From: Buddleja alternifolia
Taxonomy: Eukaryota; Streptophyta; Magnoliopsida; Lamiales; Scrophulariaceae
Assembly (NCBI GenBank): GCA_019426215.1
Contig: CM033408.1
Coordinates: forward strand, 23,318,375 to 23,382,374
DNA: 64,000 nucleotides
Direction of reading: 5' to 3'
The translations under genes were made by a program, and so were the position numbers. Of this stretch, positions 22,990 through 34,490 are shown piece by piece; positions within the stretch are counted from its first letter, which is position 1; the number at the start of each line of letters is the position of its first letter. The notes under the pieces are model-generated. The model saw only the letters and a program-made list of their open reading frames with translations, was not told where the DNA came from and did not search any database.

Positions 22990-25524
22990 ATGGCGCAGCA
23001 ATTGAGTGATCATATATATGGCCCGATATACGGTAGGGTGTTGACCGGTCAAGCAATTCATAGGTCCGGGGAGGTTAGTGAGTACACCGATTTTGTGTTG
23101 CGTGCTAGACGGGCGGACAATGCGTATTTTAAGGATGCTTATACGACAAAGACTCCACACAATCGAGTCCTGTTAAAACTACAACATATGCGCTTATATT
23201 GAGTATACAAGTTAGGGCCATTCAAAAATGATATGGGTCTTGTGACTGCACTAGTCGAGAGATGGCGACCGGTGACCAATACATTTCATCTCAGTACTGG
23301 AGAGGCTACAATTACTCTTCAAGATATTGCACTGATATTTGGTCTACTAGTCGATGGTCGACCTCTAGTAACTAGTCGTGTGTTTAAGGGATATGGTGAG
23401 TGTGCAGCCTATATTTTTGAACAATTAGGGTTTCAATTGAGTAGACCAGATTTTGAAAATAAAGGTTTTCAAATAAAAATCGCGAAGATTGTCAAGCATG
23501 TGAACTCGGCTGCTGCACAAATCACCCCTGAATCTGAGAAAATGCAAGTAGACCAGATAGCCCGTTGTTGGGCACTTATGTTGCTCGGCGTGTTGTGTCC
23601 CAACACCACTGGAGATGTTGTTCCGGTATTGTGGTTGACTTTATTGGAAGATATTAACGCAACAAACACCTATAATTGGGGAAGTGGTATATTGGCGTGG
23701 CTATATTGAGGACTAAGCAAAGCATCTCATGCCGGTCAGAAAAATATAGATGCTTCTGTGCCAATGTTACAGGTGGGGAGAATGATTATTTAAATATTGT
23801 TATATTATTTTTTATGATAATTCGTGATTTTCATGTGTATATATTAATTAATAGATATGGGCATGGTCTAGGATTTTGGTTGTCAGACCTAGTCACGTTC
23901 CTAGGCCAGTGGTGGGACTTGATGAGCATGGCATTGCCTGAGCTCCTTATGGTGCACGATAATTTACTACTTAATTAAGAAGTTTAATTAATTAAGAATT
24001 TTAATTAGGAAAAACCTTATTTTTGTACTTAATTGCGTGATTATGTTTGAAGGTGGTATCGCCCTGTTGCAAATGACATTGTCGTCCCTCACAGTCTCCG
24101 GACAATTAGAGATGGACTTGATTAGATGGCCGAAGGACATGTGAGTAAAAGAATTATCATAATGCTTTTATAGTATGATATTATATCCTTCTGTATTAAA
24201 AAACAAAATTTAATACCTTTTTCATATTTCAGTTTGTTTGGAGTCCATACAATTTCAATGATGAAGACATTGGTGAGTTGCCACCTCAATGTTTGGACAG
24301 TGTTGTGTGGAAAACATCAGTTCCGATGATATTCTTCGACGTCGTGGAGCATCATCGTCCAAAGCGTGTTTTGAGGCAGTTTGGACTCCGACAAAATATT
24401 CCACCTCATGTTGGTAATGTTCAAAATAACGATCGTAGGGGCAAAAATATAAATTGGGAAAACGAAATGGTGCCCACATTGCAATCTGGAATGATCGGGG
24501 TAATCAAATTGTGAATGGACAACCTATTCAGGGTAGAAACGACACAGAACCGGGATACAACCAGTGGTATGATGTAATCACTCGTCGCTATCTTTCAACT
24601 ACCTTGACTAGGAGAACCTTGGAACATCAAACAGGGTCGGCCCCTCTATTGCAGAATGTGGTTAGTAAATATACTTATTGTTCTAATATACTTATTGTTC
24701 TTTTCTATGATTTTTTGCTTAACTCTTTTGTTTCGTCTTTTCAGTTTAATCGCATTCAAAGGCTGCAAAATACTATTGATCAAGCCCCTCAAAGTAGACA
24801 TAGAGTTAGGAAGGTACTTGGACAAGTGCGATCGGGTCTCACTAGCTTGGCGAATTTGGTCACATGTGGACGTGGTGGCGATGTAGCAGCTGGTTCTCAC
24901 ACTCATAGACGTGGAGGAGAATCCATGCTTCCACAGAGGAGAAGCCGGACTGCATTGGAAGACTCCGAAGATATAGAAGATGATGAGGATGAAGATGTAG
25001 AAGATGATGAGAATGAAGTTGGACCATCCTCTTCTGTCCCGACTTTTGCACCTCAGTACTGAGGTGGACCATCCTCTTCTGCTTCAGCACCTTAGTACCG
25101 AGGCGGACCATCATATTCAGCCCCGACTTTTGCACCTCAGTACCGAGGTGGACCATCCTCTTTGGCTTCAGCACCTCAGTACCGAAGCGGACCATCCTCT
25201 TCAGCTTTTGCACCTCAGTACCGAGGCAAACCATCCATGTTCGAGGTATACCATCCTACGATGTCTGTAGAGCCATCCATGTTCGAGGTTTACCGTCCTA
25301 CGATGTCAGCAGAGCCGGATTTGTTAGCAACGCCGACAGAGCGATCGTTCGTTGACTACATATTCAATGATCCACCTCCCCAAACTTTGAACCAACCTTC
25401 ACCAGTGAAACATTACACTCATACATCGCCTATTCCGTTCTATTTGGATATGAACAACCAGATGAGTGATGAAGTTACCGTAAGGCCAAGATGGTCTACT
25501 AGAATGGGGTACCCCCCACAGTGA
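22990..25524 (+). pseudogene. Plant mobile domain (PMD, MAIN-like) gene of the MULE
   Basis: The spliced product is PMD-type (related to plant MAIN/MAIL proteins and to mobile domains found in transposons). Segments in order: N-terminus from ATG 22990; the signature TALVERWRPVTNTFHL and GEATITLQDIALIFGL (23233-23709); IWAWSRILVVRP (from 23855); a segment from about 24053; VVWKTSVPMIFFDVVEHHRP and VLRQFGLRQNIP (from about 24235); YNQWYDVITRRY (to about 24657); an acidic run and an APQYRGGPSSS-type minisatellite (25020-25250); and a C-terminal tail to 25524. Breaks are in-frame stops at 23200, 23707, about 23938, about 24121, 25060 and 25092, and a frameshift near 24457. Intron edges such as CAG|GT at about 23771 and TTTTCAG at 24744 are visible. 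PMD biochemistry is poorly known; in plants such genes affect transposon silencing and development. Confidence 0.82.
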
Positions 25525-25603
25525 GGCACAGGGGGACATCGGGGCACAAGGCTACATGGGTTTTAGTTTCTCATTTTTTTTTTAGTTAAAAACTACTATT
25601 TTT

Positions 25604-26725
25604 TTTGCCTTGTTGTATGTGTTGACCCGGGCATCGAAACGAGCCAATTCTTGTTGTTTTACGAAATTTATATGTAAATCTACAATTTTTATGTTCAAGT
25701 CGAATCCCGAAAATGCACAAAAAAAGGAGAAAAATGAGCCGGAAACAAAGAAAAAGTCATTATTTGTTCCAAAAAAACTATTTTTTTATATTTTTTTTTG
25801 CCATGTCGTATTTATTGACCCGGGCATCGAAACGAGCTAAATCTTGTTGTTTTACAAATTTTATATATAAATATACAATTTTTATGTTCAAGTCAAATCC
25901 CGAAAATGCACGAAAAAGGGAGAAAAATGAGTCAGAAACAAAGAAAAAGTCATTATTTGTTCAGAAAAAACTGTTTTTTTAAAAAAAAATTTTGCCATGT
26001 CGTATTTGTTGACCCGAGCATCGAAACGAGCCAATTCTTGTTGTTTTACGAATTTTACATGTAAATCTACAATTTTTATGTTCAAGTCGAATACCGAAAA
26101 TGCATGAAAAAGGGAGAAAAATGAGCCGAAAACAATAAAAAAGTCATTATTTGTTCAAAAAAAACTTTTTTTTTGTTTTTTTTTGCCAGGTTGTATTTGT
26201 TGACCCGGAAATTGAAACGAGCCAATTCTTATAGTTTTACGAAGTTTATATGTAAATATACAATTTTTATGTTCAAGTCGAATCCCGAAAATGCACGAAA
26301 AAGGGAGAAAAATGAGCCGGAAACAAAGAAGAAGTCATTATTTGTTAAAAAAAAACTGTTTTTTTTTTGTTTTTTTTGCCATGTCGTAGTTGTTGACCCG
26401 GGTATCAAAACGAGCCAATTCTTATTGTTTTACAAATTTTATATGTAAATCTACAATTTTTATGTTCAAGTCGAACCCAAAAATGCACGCAAAAGGGAGA
26501 AAAATGAGCCGGAAACAAAGAAAAAGTCACTATTTGTTCAAAAAAAACTATTTTTTTTTCATGTCGTATTTGTTGACCCGGGCATCGAAACGAGCCAATT
26601 CTTGTTGTTTTATGAAGTTTATATGTAAATCTACAATTTTTATGTTCAAGTCGAATCTCGAAAATGCATGAAAAAGGGAGAAAAATGACCCGAAAACAAA
26701 GAAAAAGTCTTTATTTATTCAAAAA
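25604..26725. repeat. About 190 bp tandem repeat, six copies, between convergent genes
   Basis: Each copy carries GTTGACCCGGGCATCGAAAC, GAGCCAATTCTTGTTG, a TATGTTCAAGTCGAA word and GGGAGAAAAATGAGCC, ending in a T-run. Copies begin near 25604, 25797, 25994, 26185, 26379 and 26562. It fills the space between the stop of the PMD gene and the stop of the transposase gene. The open frames through it are by-products of the repeat. Confidence 0.9.
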
Positions 26726-26754
26726 AAAAAACAAGGAAAAATTCACCGTCTGGG

Positions 26755-29700
26755 CTACCAGTCCATCTCATTGGGAATGCGGGTACTCTCATATTGGCCT
26801 ACCCTTGGTTGCTTCCTCAGATCAGGATCATGGACCAACTCAAAATTGGGAGTATCCCAATGATGTTTGTCAAACAACGTATAGAACATCCCTTGATATG
26901 TTTTCAAATACTCATCGACGAGGTAATATTTTTCAACCAATGAAGATGACCTAATGTTTAATTTACTGCATAGCTTAATCGCATGTGAACATGGAATTCG
27001 ATGAAGCGTCCATTTTCCACAAGAGCAATATTTATTTTTGATTTGGACGATATAAGTATGATTACCGGACCCGATTTGTCGCAGTGTTTTAACTTGGCTA
27101 TGTTTTTGCGTCCAAGAAAAAACTACTACATTGTGGTGTTGGGATTTTTGGGTCCATTCATTGTACATGGCATATGCATATGCCGTCATAGGTTGTTCCC
27201 TCATTGCCAAAGCCATTTGCACTCGATTAGCAAAATATTCTACAGTACGATAAAATGTGCACTCAACAATAGCTTGTGGTGGAAGGTGTCGCGTACCTTT
27301 CAACACATTATTTAAGCTTTCTCCCATGTTCGTCGTCATAATGCCTTCGCGCATCCCTCTATCATATGTCAGTGTCCACTTTTCTTGTGGGATGCCTTTC
27401 AAATAATAGAACGCAGCCACATCCTTTTTACAAATAGTTCCTATTGCATTGCAAATTTTCGGACATTATGTGTCATACCTACCTCATAACATAGTTCCTT
27501 CATAACTTTATTTTTAAATTGACTGTTAAAGTTTGAAGTCACATGTCGCAGGCAAAATCTATGAACTCCAAGAGAAGGGGAAAACGCGGGCAGATACCGA
27601 GTAGCATTTAATAAGCCATTGTGACGATCAGAAACAAGGCAAACACCTTCACCACTAGGAACAAAATGTTTGCTTACCAAATTCAGAAATCATAACCAAG
27701 ACTCATTCGATTCATTGTCAACAATTGCAAATGCAAGGGGCAAAATATTCTGCTTTCCATCCATTGTTGATGCGATCAACAACTTAGCCTTGTGGCGTGC
27801 ATACAAATGAGTCTCGTCAACACATATGACTCTACGACAATGTCGGAATCCATCTATACATGGCTTGAACGCCCAAAACAGAAATTTCAGCATTTTTGGA
27901 TTTTGATTGGGTCTTTTGTGTTGCCATTCAACAACTGTGCCCGGATTCCACTTCTGGATAGCTCCCAAATACCCCGGCAACCATGTAACGGAATTCTCCC
28001 AAGTTCCATATACAATCTCATTTGCACGTCGCAAACTGTACCAAACATTCCCGTATGAAATATCATAACCCCATTTTTTCTTCACCATCAGTGCAATTAG
28101 CTTGATCTTATATGACGGTTCCTTCTGAACTTCTTCAATAAGTTCATGTGCGATCATGTTTATGTCCAAGTTATCGTGATTATCGGACACATCCTCGAAG
28201 AGACAATCGTGTGACCCTGTATACCTTGTAATTTTCCAAAAACCATATTTCTTACTCAAACTCCCCCGCAATTTAAAAGGGCAACTATTTTTGCATTTCA
28301 CAACATACATTGTCGTGTTACTAATTGTCACCGTAAACTCGCGTCGTGCATGCTGCACCTGGTAGTTTTTCACCGCTCTTTGCAAGCTGAGTTTGTTGTC
28401 AAAAATCAGGCCCAAACCAAGATTACCTTTAGTAGAATCATAAATTTTACTCCTTCTCACACTAGTACTTGGTCGATCGAATGAATCTCCTTCTACTTCT
28501 GGGTATGTGGTGGAGTAAAATGGGAGCACTCCATGATATCTTATTTCGGTACTTGTGGGAGGGACATCTTCATTAACTGGTACATTACTCTCATCATCTT
28601 CATCTTCATCCACTGATACATTATTGACATGTTCACCCATCTCAATGTCTGTATGATCATGGATTGAACATGGAGAATGAACACTATCATTGTCATTCTC
28701 AATATCATCATTCCCAACGTCTGCATAATCACTCGACCCAAAATTGGGATGCTCAAAGCCATGATAATTTTGTGTAGACGGACCTAACAATAAGATAAAT
28801 ATGACGACATAATGACATAATGTATAATAATAACAATACGAATCAAAGTAATACAACAATTATAAAACTTGATAGAAGATGAAATTACCTGCTTGCACAT
28901 CAGGAATTTCAAAATTTCCTAAACCAGGATTTTTTAAAGGGAGATTTTGATGCGAATAACCCTCCTTTTGAACCACCTAAAAAACCAAATCACAAAAAAT
29001 TTAATTATTTTATAGTTTCTGCAAAAATAAGAAAAATAATCTACACTAAGTATGAAAGTTGTTATAAATTATGAGAATACAATGTAAATATAAGAATAGC
29101 ATTACCTTGATGCAAATCTTGAAAAAGATTGTGATACTCTCGATTTTCCAACACATGTGATTGTGACTGCGTATTTAAATCTAGTAATGTGGCTTGTGTA
29201 TGATACTGCATGAAATGGTTTGGCGTTAACGATGTGTACTGACCTTGAGGTTGAATTGGTTCTTTCTCAATATAAAGGTGCACTGTGTTCTGCCCAACAT
29301 CAGGATCCAAGAAAAATACTAAAGACTCATCGTCTTTGATCTCCACTGTGCTCCGCACTCGGTCATTCCCATCTTCATATGAATATTTAATAAATACTTT
29401 TAACGAGAACTGACTCTTATCAATACTTGTTCTCCCATATATCTTCTTCAACAAATCATCAAATTTGATCGTTGATGTGTATTTTTCTAGCAAGTATACT
29501 AGATCGCACAAGTAGTAATAATGGATGTAAGTCCGAATATCGTTCCCACAAGGACTAATTATCTAAGTACTGAAAAGTTTATTACTTATTCTAAGTTAAA
29601 CCGAACGATAATTGATGATGATTTTTAAACTAAAATTCTAACACTAATTACTACCAAGCACACTAGAAATTAACGATTTTAATCAAAGGCTAGAAAGATA

Positions 29701-30875
29701 ACCAAGACAATGATCCAACCAAATTATGCAAGTTAATTATGAATTCGTTTAAATCAATTATTAGATAGGTTATGCAAAGGCAAAATTTCCTAAAGTACTT
29801 ACTACCCAATCTCTCGGTGTAGCAATTCTACCCCTTTCAACAATCAACTATATCTCTATATGAAGATTTAATTAAAAGGAATGCATTAAAAGACACTTAG
29901 AAATTTCTCGTTAAACGAAAAGCCACACAAAGGAATCGATTCTATCTCTAGTCAATTCTACGATATGGTTTTTTGTAATTCTAGATGCTTCCCTAATCTA
30001 TTATCTCTCAATATCTAGACTAGGCATTTAATCAAACAATTGGTGCTCAAGCAATTGTAGGCATTAAGAACGAATTACTAAAACATTGCATAAACTCAAA
30101 TTAATCGATTAAAAACAATATTCAAACATAACAAGCATAAATTTGGCCTTCACATGGCCTCAGTCTATAAAAGTTTAGTTCATAAATACGAATTTAAAAT
30201 AGTGCAAATAAATTCCTAAAGACATGGTTTTTAATCCACTCTAAAAGAAAACATAAAACACCTAAAGAAACCGTATGTTTGTTGGTGTAGATCTTGAATC
30301 CGTTTTGGTGTACACGAATCTTCGATCTTCCCATGTATTTTCTTCTTCCCAAAGCCTCTTTTCTTCAAAGGATCTTTTTCTAGAGTGTTTAGAGTTGTAA
30401 AAAGTGAGAAGTCCCCAAAATTTGACCTAAAATCCGTGTTTTAAAGAGTCAGTCCGCGTCCGTGGCGCTGTGGCCCCAAATTTGGCGTTGTGGCGCCATG
30501 TACAAAATTAGTTTCTGCAAGGGTGGCGCCGTGTCGCCGAAACTGGCGTTGTGGCGCCACTTTGACAACTTTTTCATTCTTTTTTTTTTCATCTCTTTTG
30601 ACTTCGTTTTCAATTCTTTTTCACTTAGATCACCATTTGTTCCCTACAACACAAAATATATGCAATTATATGAAATATATAGGATTAAATGGATTGAAAT
30701 ATACTCAAGATTATGTAAATACGGGCGTAAAATGTAATGCAATTATGAACTTATCAATCGTACGCCGTATTCTCATGTTAGTGCTTGCACGAGTGCTATA
30801 CCTCACCGAATTTGACTCTTCAATTATTTGGCCATCCGTGTATATAAAAACATCTACTGTGTTTGGCCTCGACAT
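26755..30875 (-). pseudogene. MURA-type MULE transposase, four exons, broken
   Basis: DDE transposase of the Mutator superfamily. Exon 1 (30875-30757, from MSRPNTVDVFIYTDG) and exon 2 (29507-29106) form the N-terminal MuDR-type region and are separated by a 1.25 kb insertion. Exon 3 is 28977-28889. Exon 4 runs from 28783 and holds a WRKY-GCM1-like zinc-binding region (CKNSCPFKLRGS ... SHDC), then the DDE core: VICVDETHL (first D), LVSDRHNGL (second D), FCLRHVTSNF (C..H) and MTTNMGESLNNVLKG (E). The SWIM zinc finger CSCGKWTLHRIPCSHAI follows, and the end is NEMDW-stop. All catalytic residues are present, but a TGA sits where a tryptophan is expected after NESWL (27690-27692) and a frameshift lies near 27460. 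Confidence 0.88.
29508..30756. mobile_element. 1.25 kb insertion of unknown type in the transposase gene
   Basis: It interrupts the transposase between exon 1 and exon 2 coding parts and is flanked by ATCGC (29503-29507) and ATCGT (30757-30761). On the minus strand it begins TGATAAGTTCATAATTGC, like an LTR, but its other end (TACTACTTGT) is not canonical. GTGGCGCC words cluster at 30462-30559, and the word TCGTTCCCACAAGGA (29540-29554) is present. It could be a solo LTR with a decayed end. There is no coding content. Confidence 0.55.
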
Positions 30876-31480
30876 TTTCTACATAATATAAATCATTATT
30901 TAATAGTGTGTATACATAAATTGTATTCAACATGATATAACAAACTAACAATTATATAAAAGTTCAAACCATAAATGCTAAATTCGATATTATACATACA
31001 AAACATAACTAAAATTTCAAAATTATACATACAAATTATACCTAAGCATCCGAAATTATACATAAAATTTATATCAAAGTTCAACCAAAACATACCTAAA
31101 CACTAAATTTGATATTATACATACAAGATATACCTAAAAATTCAACATTATACGTACAAAAAACATCCGAAATTATACCTAAAACTTATATCAAAGTTCA
31201 ATCCATAAACATTAAATTCAAAATTATAATACAAGTTACACCTAAAAATTTAAAATTATACATACAAATTCAAAATTATACCCAATGATTATATCAAAGT
31301 TCAAACCATAAACACTAAATTTGAAATTATACCCTAAAAATTGAACTAATTTAAACTCTAATTTGATTTGAATTAACATAAATTCTACAATGTAATTTAC
31401 AAATGAATTTAACAAAACAAAAAGTATATGAAATTAAAATACTACCTTAAATTCGTAAATTTGGAGAGAATTTTTGAAGG
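30876..31480. other. Non-coding MULE interior, inverse of the left side
   Basis: Promoter side of the transposase. The sequence is repetitive (TTCAAAATTATACATACAAATTATACC variants) and is loosely the inverse of 22450-22980, so the inverted similarity of the two MULE arms extends well inside the strict terminal repeats. Confidence 0.5.
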
Positions 31481-31559
31481 AAGAATTTTTTTTGGAGAAA
31501 TTATAACGTATAGTGTAAATAGGAAAGAATGCTGTTTCTGCAATACTTAAGAATGCAGC

Positions 31560-31798
31560 TGCCCGGACCATTGCCCATTCTGTGCTGCCCGAGCGCGGAA
31601 TGGAGTTTTAAATTAAAAAAAATAAAATTCTGCCCATTCCGCTCTCGGCCAGAGCGGAATGGGAAGATAATTTTAAATTTCTTTTTATTATATTCCGCGC
31701 TCGGGCAGCGCGGAATGTACTAGTTTCTGATACCCAATAAAAATTATATTATTTAAATAATTTTTATTTATTTTTGTATTATTTATTTAAATTTTCCT
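31560..31798. repeat. Right terminal inverted repeat with GC-rich hairpins
   Basis: It mirrors the left arm. Hairpins lie at 31572-31603 (imperfect), 31633-31663 (perfect 13-bp arms around CGGCC) and 31692-31716 (perfect 10-bp arms ATTCCGCGCT / AGCGCGGAAT around CGGGC), spaced about 60 bp. The terminal 55 bp are AT-rich and end at the 9-bp duplication. Confidence 0.87.
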
Positions 31799-31840
31799 TT
31801 CTGGTTATGGTAATTCGAAGCATCAATAAACATTTATTAG

Positions 31841-32186
31841 ACCATCTCCAACTTATGTTATTTTGAGTTGGAGATGGGCCATTTTGGCGTAGGATGGGTC
31901 CTCCAACCCACGTCATTATTTGCACCAAATTTGGTGCAGATGAACAGTAGCACACCATATCTGGCATGTAATTGTTCATTTGTACCAAATTTGGTGCAAA
32001 CCCATCTTTATTTTTTTTTATCTTTTTTTGTGAAATAGGGATAATATTATAAAATAATGTGTAAAAAAAATATTTTAAAAAATATTCTTTATAGTATTAA
32101 AAATAGAATTATGGGTTGAAGTATATTTAATGTACAACACTAAAATAAGCAAAAATTACACCATTTTTGTGGATATGAGATGGAAA
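31841..32186. mobile_element. Diverged MITE of the GACCATCTCCAA family
   Basis: It begins GACCATCTCCAACTTATG. The right end (GTGGATATGAGATGGAAATGCC) is a diverged inverse of the family end seen at 34172. Internal words GCACCAAATTTGGTGCA and ACAGTAGCACACC also match the better-preserved copy at 33498-34172. No clean target duplication was found. Confidence 0.45.
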
Positions 32187-33181
32187 TGCCTAACTATTCA
32201 TCTTACAAAACAAATATATGCCTAAAAGACATTCGAAAATTCACACTTCACAGTCAATGTCTACTTTTTCTCATTTTTTATCCCGAGATATTTTCATCCC
32301 ATCAATAGAATATAATTATTTGTTTACTTAAATAGTATACTTTTAAAGTGCATTAGGCATGAATATTTTATTTTATTCAATGTGATGATGGCACAGGACT
32401 ATATGTTTCAATTATTGGTGTCTGATTATGACAAATACCTTATAATTAGCCGGAAAATGTGCCATTATATTTTTCTTCTAAAATCAAGACAAAAGAAGTT
32501 CCAGTACCAGTCTTATTCCCTTGCTTTGTTTTTGGAAAAAAGAAAAAAGAAATATTTCTTTACTAAGATGCATATATTTCTTTATATTTATATGATTATA
32601 ATACAATATCTATATATACACATATATATAGGCGAATTGAAACTGTGGCGTGCCCTAAAGTTCTTAAGAATTATTATGTCCAATTAAGTTCATTCTTATT
32701 TCAAATCTTGTCCCCCGTTTATTTTCAAATACAATTTTTACTGATTTTTCAAATTTAATGATTTATAACATTTATAAGTTAAAATCAGTCATAAATAGTA
32801 GGCCTACAAATTTCAATTTACGCTCATTTACTCTAATAAGATTTATCTTATACTGATAAAAAGTTGTAAAGAAAATAAAAGATTTTTTATTTATTTATTT
32901 ATACGATTCATTTGCAAATTGCAATTAGATAAAAATCACAAAAGTATTTTTCAAATGAGTTGATAATCAATTTATACTAAGAAATAAGTTATAACATTTT
33001 TCCGGGAAAAACTTCACTCTGGATGAGATACATGATATTAAAAGGTTTTCCGTGTACTGTAATAGAATTTTGTAATATAATAGTAAAATGAGTCGCAAAA
33101 CATAATTTTTTACTACAAGCAAAGTTTCATGCTTTTTCTATTTTTGTTTGTACGCCAATTTTGAAAATTTTAAATTATAGA
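32187..33181. other. Intergenic, no gene seen
   Basis: AT-rich sequence. The open frame at 32382-32687 has a hydrophobic, low-complexity translation and no recognisable family; I treat it as chance. Confidence 0.4.
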
Positions 33182-34307
33182 GGTAATGTCACTTTTGGTC
33201 CTCTCATGTTGGCTGTTGAAATTATTGTGGCCTTTCCATGACTTTCATGTTTAAATTGTGACTTTAACATCCAATAATTTTAATTAAGTATTTTAGGACA
33301 TATTTATCCTTAAGTTTGGTTTTATTTCAGTCTCTTCATATGAGCGATGCATGCTCACAATTAAGTGTAAAAATGTTCAAAAGACTTTAACATCCATTAC
33401 ATTCTAAATTGATTTTATTTAAGTGCTTTAGGACATATTTATCTTTAAATTTTGTTTCATTTCAATCTCTTCATATGATATGAGCGATGCATGCTCAGGC
33501 TATCTCCAATGGAGGGCAATGGAGCGCTAAATCCAGCGCTGGTGTACTGTAGCTGCACCAAATATGGCGCAACACTATACACAGTACACCAAAGCTAAAA
33601 TAACGCTGGTAGTTAATTTTTTTTTTTATTTTAGTCCAATATTATCTAGGATTCAAGGAAATATTCTAATCTAATGGTAGAGGGATTTTGTAATAGTTAC
33701 AATTAGGACTTATATAATTTGATCCCTAAACTTTGAAAAATTACAATTAGGTCCTAAGTTATGTTATTTTTTTCCACTTAAGTATATATTGTTTTAATTT
33801 AATTATAAATAATAGATATTTATTAAAACTAGTACAAAATGCATATTCATAAAAATTTAAAAGATTTAAAAATTAATTCCAATATAGATTAATATTACAT
33901 AAAATGCAAAAATTACACAATTTAAAGGAAGACGAAAATAAAATTGTAATAGTATTTATTATTATAAATCATAAAAATATTTACTTGGATGAATATGAAA
34001 TATAAAACTTAAAATTGGGTGTATTTGTGAAATATTATTAATAGTATAAATGAGGAGTAAAAATAAATATATATAAAATATTGATTTGGTGTAAAAGATA
34101 GTGCAGCATGTTGGAGTGAAAGTATTGTAGCTGCACTAAAATGGTGCAAAATTCTCCACATTGGAGATGGTCTCACAATTAAGTATAAAAATGTTCAAAA
34201 GGATTTAAGTGAAATCAAATCCGAATATTAGGGATGCTAAAGTCACAACGTAAATATGATGAATTAAAGTGATTCTAACCTTAAACATGCAAAAATGACA
34301 TTATCCC
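33182..34307. mobile_element. Long-TIR element with an inserted MITE
   Basis: The left end GGTAATGTCACTTTTGG is matched by the right end in inverse (GGATAATGTCATTTTTG). Further inside, TTGTGACTTTAACATCC (about 33258-33273) pairs with its inverse near 34230-34248. Part of the interior is duplicated in tandem (about 33260-33385 and 33386-33497 plus 34173-34200). A target duplication was not evident. Confidence 0.6.
33498..34172. mobile_element. PIF/Harbinger-like MITE, 675 bp
   Basis: It begins GGCTATCTCCAATGG and ends ATTGGAGATGGTC, with TCA on both sides (33495-33497 and 34173-34175). The tandem-duplicated neighbour copy at about 33341-33380 shows the same flanks (ATGCTCACAATTAAGT) without the insertion, which fixes both ends and the 3-bp duplication. 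Confidence 0.85.
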
Positions 34308-34490
34308 ATCTTATAAAATTGCCGCACTCTCTCATTGGTAATAAAACAAATCCCCCCAATAGGCCAATATCTCATTTCTAAATTCGCTCTACTCGTATCA
34401 ATATCATGTCGTGTCCGTGTTATCATGTCAATGTGAATATATCATAAGTCATAACTTGGCTTCCAATTTAATTGTGATACCAAATATTTG

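Larger units (their letters stand above)
21250..31798. mobile_element. Complete 10.5 kb Mutator-like element (MULE) with PMD gene
   Basis: The ends GGGAAATTTAAATAAATAAT (left) and the matching inverse (right) continue inward as related terminal repeats of about 230-320 bp. The 9-bp duplication TTCTGGTTA is exact on both sides (21241-21249 and 31799-31807). Inside, a plus-strand plant-mobile-domain gene (22990-25524) converges on a minus-strand MURA transposase gene (30875-26755), with a tandem repeat block between their 3' ends. Both genes are broken. A 1.25 kb insertion splits the transposase N-terminus. Confidence 0.92.

Noticed and set aside
25004..25270. Frames in other phases through the 25.0-25.25 kb minisatellite
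   Set aside because: Shadow frames of the APQYRGGPSSS-coding repeat of the PMD gene.
25610..26671. Several plus-strand open frames of 76-96 codons in the 25.6-26.7 kb region
   Set aside because: They are products of the six-copy 190 bp tandem repeat; the same peptide recurs with frame changes and has no start or domain logic.
25604..26725. CRISPR-like array
   Set aside because: Units are 190 bp with no short repeat-unique spacer pattern, in a plant genome; it is an ordinary tandem repeat.
30462..30891. Plus-strand frames with MALWPQIWRCG and MAPCTKL starts
   Set aside because: They read the GTGGCGCC-rich part of the insertion and the antisense of transposase exon 1; no family match.
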